In this document: one piece after another, positions 1 through 5,809 of the stretch | Layout: each line of letters opens with the position of its first letter | How positions within the stretch are numbered: the first letter of the stretch is position 1 | From: Opitutia bacterium | Lineage (GTDB): Bacteria; Verrucomicrobiota; Verrucomicrobiia; Opitutales; JANYEO01 | DNA length: 8,430 bases | NCBI GenBank assembly: GCA_025363025.1 | Contig: JANYEO010000190.1 | Coordinates: 1 to 8,430 of the forward strand | Direction: 5' to 3' | Program-made: the position numbers and the translations under genes | The notes under the pieces: model-generated | Database searches by the model: none | What the model was told of the DNA's origin: nothing | The model's input: the letters and a program-made list of their open reading frames with translations, nothing else

Positions 1-57
1 TATTAGCCTACATGGCTGAAGTTAATAATAGCCTATCGTTTTAGCGGTATTTCTTGA

Positions 58-93
58 AAGCGCCCGCAAGCCGAACCAAATCGGCGCTTGTTT
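58..93 (+). terminator. Possible weak terminator or hairpin
   Basis: AAGCGCC (58-64) can pair perfectly with GGCGCTT (83-89), and the 3' arm is followed by GTTT. The T-run is short and the loop is long (18 bases). A competing hairpin, GCCGA (70-74) with TCGGC (81-85), uses part of the same 3' arm, so the two structures exclude each other. It could end a gene lying to the left of the window, but it is much weaker than the terminator at 1004-1043. Confidence 0.3.
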
Positions 94-240
94 AATCGGA
101 AAGCAGGTAAGGTAAAAACACCCACGCATTTGTCAAGAAATTTAGCAACTAGCGTTTCGGCTTGCACTAGGAAGGATTCTATAGTCTTCTGTTCCCCCGT
201 AAAAGCCTGCAAAAGCTTTTCCGCATTATTCACAATCGTA

Positions 241-247
241 AAAAAGG
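241..247 (+). promoter_or_regulatory. Ribosome binding site of the MarC gene
   Basis: AAAAAGG lies 5 bases before the ATG at 253. It is the only recognisable Shine-Dalgarno-like sequence in front of any gene in the window. It favours the start at 253 over the in-frame ATG at 289 and over the upstream extension to position 88. Confidence 0.5.
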
Positions 248-252
248 TTAAA

Positions 253-984
253 ATGAGCTTCGATCCCCATTGCATCGAGATATTCAACATGAACTTTGCT
301 AAGTTCTTCAGTATGTTCAACATTCTTGGGAGCTTGCCAGTATTCATGGGTGTCACCGCTTTAATGCCAGCCAGCATGATGCGCCGGACGGCTTTTTTAG
401 TCTCCATGACAGCATTGGTAGGCACCTACCTATTCATTTTCCTAGGTAGCTCCATTCTCTCCTTTTTTGACGTATCCCTCGAAGCCTTCCGGATTGCCGG
501 GGCCATCGTCGTGGCGATTGCGGGTTATCAAATGCTAACCGGCGTTATCGGGGGGGATCCTCTCCCTGTAGTTGAAGGGGAAGACCCTGAGGCCGCACAT
601 CGCAAATCCATGCTATTTGCAATCACACCCCTGGGTATACCGCTTATTTTTGGACCTGGGTGTATCTCCCTAGTCATCAGCGCTGCGGGGGACAATCTCA
701 ATGACATGGGCGAAGTCATCTGGGGCCAACGCATTGCCCTTATGCTTGCATTGGCAGCTGTTACAGCCAGCATGTACCTCATCTTTATCTGCGGCCGGCG
801 CGTTCGCCAAGTTTTAGGTACTCAAGGCACCCAAATTATTCTTAAGGTTATGGGTCTCATCTTAATGGTTATGGCCATTCAAATGGGGATTCGAGGCACA
901 ACAGATGTCGTCAAGCAATCCTTCCAATTAGAAACCGCTATATCAAAAGAAGCGTTGGCTGAGAAATTAAATCTCAACGCTTAA
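253..984 (+). CDS. MarC-family (UPF0056) integral membrane protein
   Basis: The 243-residue product is a polytopic inner-membrane protein of the MarC family, whose substrate and role are not established; the early link to multiple antibiotic resistance was not upheld. Hydrophobic segments lie at about residues 14-35, 46-71, 79-98, 121-145, 160-180 and 195-213, which fits the usual six-helix plan. The second family signature is clear: TPLGIPLIFGPG at 125-136. The first appears as FNILGSLPVF at 22-31, with Ile24 where the family normally has proline (N/D-P-x-G-x-x-P). A hydrophilic loop at about 100-119 separates the two halves, and the last 30 residues form a polar tail. I chose the start at 253 because of the AAGG 5 bases upstream. 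The gene stands alone: a strong terminator follows it and ileS has its own leader. The family call is confident; the function is unknown. Confidence 0.85.
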   Translation: MSFDPHCIEIFNMNFAKFFSMFNILGSLPVFMGVTALMPASMMRRTAFLVSMTALVGTYLFIFLGSSILSFFDVSLEAFRIAGAIVVAIAGYQMLTGVIGGDPLPVVEGEDPEAAHRKSMLFAITPLGIPLIFGPGCISLVISAAGDNLNDMGEVIWGQRIALMLALAAVTASMYLIFICGRRVRQVLGTQGTQIILKVMGLILMVMAIQMGIRGTTDVVKQSFQLETAISKEALAEKLNLNA

Positions 985-1003
985 TTCGCCAAAATTCATT
1001 ATC

Positions 1004-1043
1004 ACCCCCACGAATGCATTTTGGCCTTCGTGGGGGTTTTTTT
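1004..1043 (+). terminator. Strong rho-independent terminator after the MarC gene
   Basis: CCCCCACGAA (1005-1014) pairs without mismatch with TTCGTGGGGG (1027-1036). A further A-T pair forms if A1004 and T1037 are included. The loop is 12 bases and seven consecutive T follow (1037-1043). The structure begins about 20 bases after the MarC stop codon and should separate that gene from the ileS block. Confidence 0.92.
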
Positions 1044-1171
1044 ACACAGCAATCCTTTAATAACGAGCTCGCCAAACACCTTAACTTGCTTCTACTTTAC
1101 CGCGATTAAAAGCCGCTGTTAATCCAACAAAGCCGCTAGATAAAGGCTTCTAATTTTTCAAACTTCATATC
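1044..1171 (+). promoter_or_regulatory. Leader of the ileS block with repeat and attenuator-like hairpin
   Basis: Transcription of the four-gene block must start here or by readthrough of the terminator. I find no promoter with both hexamers well matched. A 9-bp direct repeat AAAGCCGCT occurs at 1109-1117 and 1129-1137, exactly 20 bases apart. The AAGCC inside either copy (1110-1114 or 1130-1134) can pair with GGCTT at 1145-1149. The nearer pair gives a 5-bp hairpin with a 10-base loop followed by CTAATTTTT, ending about 13 bases before the ileS ATG. This looks like a weak attenuator with two alternative partners, but the stem is short. No T-box landmarks are visible, and no Shine-Dalgarno precedes the ATG. 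Confidence 0.4.
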
Positions 1172-3988
1172 ATGTCCGACCCAAAACCCATCGATTTAAA
1201 AGATACACTCAACCTCCCCAAAACAAACTTTCCTATGCGGGCGGATCTCGTTAACCGGGAACCCATCACCCAAACCAAGTGGGACAGTATGGGATTATAC
1301 GAAAAAGTGCAGGCCCACCGCGCAGGCGCGCCCGCTTTTGTCCTGCACGATGGCCCACCATTTACCAATGGGGATATCCACGTCGGCACGGCTTTCAATA
1401 AGATTTTAAAAGACACTATCCTTCGGTACAAAAACCTAAAGGGCTTCCGTACCCCCTTCATCCCTGGGTGGGACTGCCATGGTCTCCCCATAGAACATAA
1501 AGTATCGCGCGATTTAGAGGCAGAGAAAAAGACCCTAGACGCAGCCGGCATTCGCAAAGCCTGTGCCGCTTTTTCCGCCATGCACCGGGATAAACAACGA
1601 GCCCAATCCCAACGCCTTGGCCTACTTGCAGACTGGAAGCACGAGTACCAAACAATGGACCCTGTCTTCGAAGCCGGTATTTTACGTACCTTTGCAGCCT
1701 TTGTCGAAGGGGGCTACGTTTACCGCAGCAAAAAACCCGTTTACTGGTCCATCCCCTGCAAAACAGCTCTAGCAGAAGGAGAAGTCGAATACCAAGACAT
1801 CACAAGCCCCGCGCTTTGGGTAAAGTTCCCCATTGTTGACGCTGCAGCGCTTGGCCTAAACACGCCCACTTGCGTCGTCATTTGGACAACAACACCGTGG
1901 ACATTACCGGCCAACCTTGCCATAGCCCTCCATCCAGAATTAACTTACGTAGCCCTACAACATGAAGGTCAATCCTATATCGTAGCGGAGGGCCTAGCAG
2001 CCGCGTTTATAGAAGCTACAGACCTTAAAGGCGCTACCCCTATCAAAACCTTTAGCGGCCAATCATTAGAAGGCACGCTTACTCGCCACCCCTTTATAGA
2101 GCGTCCTAGCCCAATCGTCCTGGCAAATTACGTCTCGGCAGATACAGGGACGGGCTGCGTCCACACCGCCCCTGGCCATGGGTTAGACGACTACTTTACC
2201 GGCAATAAATACGGGCTCGAGGTTTACTCTCCCATAAATGACGAGGGCTGCTACATTAACGATGGCAAAGTCCCCCCCTTTTTAGTCGGCCTCAGTGTCC
2301 TGACTACCAAGGGCAAAAACACAGCCAATATCGCCGTTATAGAGCATTTAAAATCAACGGGGCTCTTACTCAAGCACACCCCCATTGTGCATGCCTACCC
2401 CCACTGCTGGCGTTCTAAAACCCCCGTTATCTTTCGCGCAATGGATCAATGGTTTATAGCGCTCGACCATAATGACCTCCGTCAAAAAATGCTAGGAGCC
2501 CTAGGCAATGTCACCTGGACGCCAAAAACTGGGGAAAACCGCATGCGTGGCTCCCTAGAAAGCCGGCCTGACTGGTGCATTACCCGCCAACGCGCATGGG
2601 GAACGCCCATGCCCATTTTTTATGACGAAACCGGCACCGCTTATCTAGACGGTACCGTTATCCGGGCCCTGGCAGATAAAATTGCTATAACCGGTACCGA
2701 TGTATGGTTTACACAGCCTGCAGAAACCCTGCTAGAAGGCATCCCTCTTCCCGAAAGCTGGAAGGGCAAAAATTTAAAGTCCGGGACAGATACTTTAGAC
2801 GTATGGTTAGATTCTGGCTCTAGCCACATAGCCGTACTCAAAGCGAGGAAAGACCTCCATTGGCCGGCAGATCTCTACTTAGAAGGTAGCGACCAGCACC
2901 GCGGGTGGTTCCAATCCTCCCTATGGACGGCTATGGTAACAGAAGGCCAACCGCCTTACCGGCACGTCCTAACCCATGGCTTCATTACAGATGAAGACCG
3001 CCAAAAAATCTCTAAAAGCGGGACCAAGCCCCAAACTGCGAGTGAGTATGTTAAACGCTTTGGCGCAGATGTCCTCCGTTTATGGGTCGCCTCAGAAGAT
3101 TACCAGGCAGATGTCCCTTTATCTGAAACAATCTTAGCCCAAGTCACACAAGTCTACCGGACAATCCGCAATACCCTACGCTTCCAATTAGGCAACTTGT
3201 ACGATTTTGACCCAGCCTCACATGCCGTTGCCTGGGAGGCCTTGCTTCCGCTAGACCAATGGGCCCTAAGGGAAACAGCCCGCCTTATAGAAGAAGTTAC
3301 TACCGCTTACGAAGCCTTTGCCCTTCACCGGGCTTACCAGGCACTCAGCCGCTTCGTCACGGTAACACTCTCAGCTATCTACCACGATATCTTGAAGGAC
3401 CGTCTTTATGTTGCAGCCCCTCATTGGGCAGAAAGACGCTCCGCTCAAACGGCCTTGCATACGATCTTCCACATACTCGTACGCCTCCTGTCACCTACCT
3501 TAGTTCACACAGCGGAAGAAGCCTTTGGCTACGCTATGGGCCATGAAGATAACACGGAGGACTCGATTCATTTGCAAGATTGGCCAACCATCAATCCTGC
3601 ATGGTTTAACGAATCTATAGCGGAAGAAGTCGGTCAAATCCTGGCCTTTAGGGAGCAAGTACACGCCGCTTTAGAGCCCCTTCGTCAAGAAAAAGTCATT
3701 GGCCAATCCTCAGATGCACAAATTACGATTACAGGCTCGCCGGACGACTTACTTTTTGCCTTACTAACTCGTCATTCCTCATCACTTGTGGAGTTCTTTA
3801 TTGTCTCGCAGGTTCGCCTAAGCCCCGTAGCAAATGCCGCTCTCTCTATAGAAGCTGCACGAGCGGAGGGTTTTCGCTGCCCGCGTAGCTGGAAATGGGT
3901 CCCCGAACTCGTCCCCTGCCCTGGGTACGAAGCAGTCTCCCCCCGTTCTAAAGAAGCCCTCCAGAGTCGTGTTTTATTTACCCCTTAA
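1172..3988 (+). CDS. ileS: Isoleucyl-tRNA synthetase
   Basis: This class I enzyme joins isoleucine to tRNA-Ile in the cytoplasm, using ATP and releasing AMP and pyrophosphate. The 938-residue length matches bacterial type enzymes such as that of E. coli. The HIGH motif appears as HVGT (70-73) after DGPPFTNGDI, and WDCHGLPIE follows at 100-108. The CP1 editing domain shows WTTTPWTLPAN (238-248) and GTGCVHTAPGHGLDDY (326-341), including the editing His331 and Asp340. The synthetic core continues with WCITRQRAWGTP (468-479), GSDQHRGW (572-579) and KISKS (612-616), the KMSKS loop. The C-terminal zinc knuckle is degenerate: the four ligand positions are Cys903, Ser906, Ser923 and Ser926, so only one cysteine remains although the spacing is conserved. 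The ATG at 1172 gives the expected N-terminus but has no Shine-Dalgarno. The gene leads a tight plus-strand block, and the next start is 19 bases after its stop. Confidence 0.98.
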   Translation: MSDPKPIDLKDTLNLPKTNFPMRADLVNREPITQTKWDSMGLYEKVQAHRAGAPAFVLHDGPPFTNGDIHVGTAFNKILKDTILRYKNLKGFRTPFIPGWDCHGLPIEHKVSRDLEAEKKTLDAAGIRKACAAFSAMHRDKQRAQSQRLGLLADWKHEYQTMDPVFEAGILRTFAAFVEGGYVYRSKKPVYWSIPCKTALAEGEVEYQDITSPALWVKFPIVDAAALGLNTPTCVVIWTTTPWTLPANLAIALHPELTYVALQHEGQSYIVAEGLAAAFIEATDLKGATPIKTFSGQSLEGTLTRHPFIERPSPIVLANYVSADTGTGCVHTAPGHGLDDYFTGNKYGLEVYSPINDEGCYINDGKVPPFLVGLSVLTTKGKNTANIAVIEHLKSTGLLLKHTPIVHAYPHCWRSKTPVIFRAMDQWFIALDHNDLRQKMLGALGNVTWTPKTGENRMRGSLESRPDWCITRQRAWGTPMPIFYDETGTAYLDGTVIRALADKIAITGTDVWFTQPAETLLEGIPLPESWKGKNLKSGTDTLDVWLDSGSSHIAVLKARKDLHWPADLYLEGSDQHRGWFQSSLWTAMVTEGQPPYRHVLTHGFITDEDRQKISKSGTKPQTASEYVKRFGADVLRLWVASEDYQADVPLSETILAQVTQVYRTIRNTLRFQLGNLYDFDPASHAVAWEALLPLDQWALRETARLIEEVTTAYEAFALHRAYQALSRFVTVTLSAIYHDILKDRLYVAAPHWAERRSAQTALHTIFHILVRLLSPTLVHTAEEAFGYAMGHEDNTEDSIHLQDWPTINPAWFNESIAEEVGQILAFREQVHAALEPLRQEKVIGQSSDAQITITGSPDDLLFALLTRHSSSLVEFFIVSQVRLSPVANAALSIEAARAEGFRCPRSWKWVPELVPCPGYEAVSPRSKEALQSRVLFTP

Positions 3989-4007
3989 ATAACCCCCCTC
4001 TTCTACC

Positions 4008-5219
4008 ATGGCGAATACACCTAAGCGCCCTGTCAAAGCAGCTGCAAAAAAATCCCCTGCAACCAAGGCGAAAAAAATGCCCGTTAAGGCATCGACAACT
4101 GCGAAAAAACCCGTCAGAAGCGTGGTCAAGAAACCCGTAACAAAGCCCGTTTCTAAAACAAAATCACCTATCAAACCACCCGCAAAAAAAAGTGTTATAA
4201 CTAAAAAACCCGCTCTTAAAGGGGCTTCAAAGGCTACCATCACCCAATCCATCGTAAAGAAAAAAGCACCTACCGTTACAACCAAAAAAACACTCAAAAA
4301 AGCAGTGGCCCCCAAACCCATTGCAAAAAAAACACCTCCCGCGCCTTTGCTTTCTTCTAAAAAGAAAAGTGTACCCCCACAGGCGGTTCCTAAAAAAACC
4401 TCTCCTTCAAAAAAAACTCCTGTGGTCTCTCCCGAAAAAGCAGCTCTCCTTTTACAGGCCCGGCACCGTCCTACGGCTCCCGCCTTCATCAAACGACGCA
4501 TCCGGCGGAATACTCCCGTATTCTTCTCGGTTGAAGACGTCCTGCAGGTTATCAAAAACCGCCCAGCAGACGCTTCACACACGCATGAAGAAGATCATAA
4601 AAAAACTTCAAAAAGCACACCGCTCGCAGCCAAGCCAGCAGCCCCACTCAAGCTCCCAAAGCCAAAAATTAGCGTACACCAAGCCGCTTCTTTGGCCGAC
4701 ATTTTAGGCTTCAACCCTAACGAGAAGAAAAAGCCTAAATGGCAAGAGTACGACGAATCCCGCGTGCAGAAGAAGTTTTCTCCCTTTTTCAAAGCCCTGG
4801 TAGACTTCCGCCATCACGTACAAACCGGGCTAGACCTACATGCGAATGAAACCCTAAAGCGCTCTAGCAAAGACGACTCGGGGGATCTTTCTGGCTATGG
4901 CCAACACATTGCAGATGCCGGTACAGACACCTTTGACCGGGACTTTGCTCTAAGCCTCGTCTCTAGCGAGCAAGACCTTATTTACGAAATTGATGAAGCC
5001 ATTCAACGCATTTTTGAAGGCAGCTATGGAGTATGCGAGATCACAGGAGAAGCTATTAACCGCGAACGCCTCATGGCTGTTCCCTTTACCCGCTTTTCTC
5101 TTGAAGGCCAACGTGAGTACGAAAAAACGCATCGTCACACCTCTCAACGCGGAGGGGTATTTAGCGAAATAGAAAATGAAAGCGGCGGCTTTGCAGATGA
5201 CGAAGATGCGGATGTTTAA
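4008..5219 (+). CDS. TraR/DksA-family regulator with lysine-rich N-terminal tail
   Basis: Members of this family bind in the RNA polymerase secondary channel and alter promoter choice, often with ppGpp. The 403-residue protein is more than twice the usual length. Residues 1-140 form a Lys/Pro/Ala/Ser/Thr-rich tail with 39 lysines and no Asp or Glu before Glu143, like histone H1 or chlamydial Hc2; it is probably disordered and binds nucleic acid. A basic, mixed linker follows (145-256), including SLADILGFNP at 228-237. The DksA core spans about 258-372: a coiled coil, the acidic tip region with Asp303, Asp307 and Asp310 in ADAGTDTFDR, and a finger at 343-367. The four finger ligands are replaced as Cys343, Thr346, Ser364 and Gly367 at the normal x2-x17-x2 spacing, so zinc binding is unlikely. 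The C-terminal tail is acidic (386-402). The core matches PVC-group homologues. The gene follows ileS by 19 bases with no Shine-Dalgarno. The family assignment is firm; the effect on transcription is inferred. Confidence 0.9.
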   Translation: MANTPKRPVKAAAKKSPATKAKKMPVKASTTAKKPVRSVVKKPVTKPVSKTKSPIKPPAKKSVITKKPALKGASKATITQSIVKKKAPTVTTKKTLKKAVAPKPIAKKTPPAPLLSSKKKSVPPQAVPKKTSPSKKTPVVSPEKAALLLQARHRPTAPAFIKRRIRRNTPVFFSVEDVLQVIKNRPADASHTHEEDHKKTSKSTPLAAKPAAPLKLPKPKISVHQAASLADILGFNPNEKKKPKWQEYDESRVQKKFSPFFKALVDFRHHVQTGLDLHANETLKRSSKDDSGDLSGYGQHIADAGTDTFDRDFALSLVSSEQDLIYEIDEAIQRIFEGSYGVCEITGEAINRERLMAVPFTRFSLEGQREYEKTHRHTSQRGGVFSEIENESGGFADDEDADV

Positions 5220-5260
5220 TGAGATCGCATGCAGAATACTAAAACCCATCGGTAATTTCA

Positions 5261-5806
5261 TTGAAGCCCGCTCAATTACATTCTCAAAATAAGTCCTTGC
5301 CACTTTATTGGAGTGGCAGGGCTTATTTACGATTTTGGGGTACATTGTTAATAGCTTTAGGGCTCGATCAATGGACAAAGTACGAAACGACTAAGGCCTT
5401 TGCCATGGGTAGCGGCCCCTTCAAAGCCTACACCGTTATCGACTCTTTTTGTTATATTGTACACGTGCATAATACGGGGGCCGCATGGGGCCTCCTAAGC
5501 GGTTATGGCCCTTACTTAGCACTTCTAGGCGCCATTGTCCTTTTTGGTATTTATTTTTTAAGGCGAGATTTAGGGTTAGAACGCCCCCTTCTTCAATATG
5601 CCTTCGGGTTTTTATCAGCTGGCATTATCGGTAATGTTATAGACAGGCTTATTCACGGCTATGTCATCGATTTTATTGATATCTACCTGCCTGGCTATCA
5701 CTGGCCTACTTTTAATATTGCAGATACAGCCATCACGATAGGCGTTGGCCTTTACTTAATAGGCAATGTACTGCTAAAACCAAGCCCCCCTCCCATTCAT
5801 CTGTAA
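5261..5806 (+). CDS. lspA: Lipoprotein signal peptidase (signal peptidase II)
   Basis: This inner-membrane aspartyl protease cuts the signal peptide from prolipoproteins after the lipobox cysteine has been diacylated. The 181-residue length is slightly above the usual 160-170. Four membrane segments are visible at about residues 22-35, 64-80, 84-100 and 112-133, with a last one at 152-171. Family motifs are DQWTK (36-40), NTGAAWG (71-77), GNVIDR (124-129), the first catalytic aspartate in VIDF (Asp137) and the second in FNIAD (Asp155). The only start that leaves the first membrane segment intact with a short basic lead is TTG at 5261; an in-frame TTG at 5297 is an alternative, and the first in-frame ATG (Met49) falls too late. 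No Shine-Dalgarno is present. A possible eight-codon reading frame (5229-5255) lies between the DksA-like gene and this start. Linkage of lspA to ileS is common in bacteria. The pyrophosphatase gene starts 3 bases after the stop. Confidence 0.95.
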   Translation: MKPAQLHSQNKSLPLYWSGRAYLRFWGTLLIALGLDQWTKYETTKAFAMGSGPFKAYTVIDSFCYIVHVHNTGAAWGLLSGYGPYLALLGAIVLFGIYFLRRDLGLERPLLQYAFGFLSAGIIGNVIDRLIHGYVIDFIDIYLPGYHWPTFNIADTAITIGVGLYLIGNVLLKPSPPPIHL

Positions 5807-5809
5807 GTT

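Larger units (their letters stand above)
1..252. other. Left-edge stretch without a supportable gene
   Basis: No convincing coding region is visible here. The plus-strand frame that continues into the MarC gene is open from position 88, but the 55 residues it would add are polar, basic and unlike the family's N-terminus, so I treat them as untranslated. A minus-strand frame (425 to 33) also crosses the stretch, but half of it lies antisense to MarC and its product resembles no family I know. I see no tRNA and no well-spaced sigma-70 promoter: the TATAGT at 180-185 has a TTGCAC only 12 bases upstream. The stretch probably holds the end of an upstream unit and the leader of the MarC gene. Confidence 0.5.

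Noticed and set aside
88..252. N-terminal extension of the MarC gene
   Set aside because: The extra 55 residues are basic and polar, MarC proteins begin directly with a membrane helix, and AAGG sits 5 bases before the ATG at 253.
33..425. Minus-strand frame of 130 codons at the left edge
   Set aside because: Nearly half lies antisense to the conserved N-terminus of the MarC protein, the product matches no family I know, and no ribosome site or promoter supports it. Part of it (33-252) has no competing gene, so it is not fully excluded.
1044..1171. T-box riboswitch for ileS
   Set aside because: T-box control of ileS is common in Firmicutes, but the leader is only 128 bases, lacks a recognisable T-box sequence and has no strong terminator hairpin.
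3259..3546. Plus-strand frame inside ileS
   Set aside because: It is an out-of-frame shadow of the IleRS anticodon-binding region, with a Pro/Ser/Leu-rich, family-less product.
3974..4582. Minus-strand frame of 202 codons opposite the DksA-like tail
   Set aside because: Its Phe/Gly/Val-rich product is the mirror of AAA, CCC and GCN codons of the lysine-rich tail. It is a composition artefact without start signals.
4321..4707. Second plus-strand frame inside the DksA-like gene
   Set aside because: It is the +1 shadow of the lysine-rich stretch; the main frame carries the recognisable core downstream and stays intact.
5229..5255. Eight-codon reading frame between the DksA-like gene and lspA
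   Set aside because: It has no Shine-Dalgarno, no run of regulatory codons and no terminator or antiterminator hairpin after it, so a leader peptide role is not supported.
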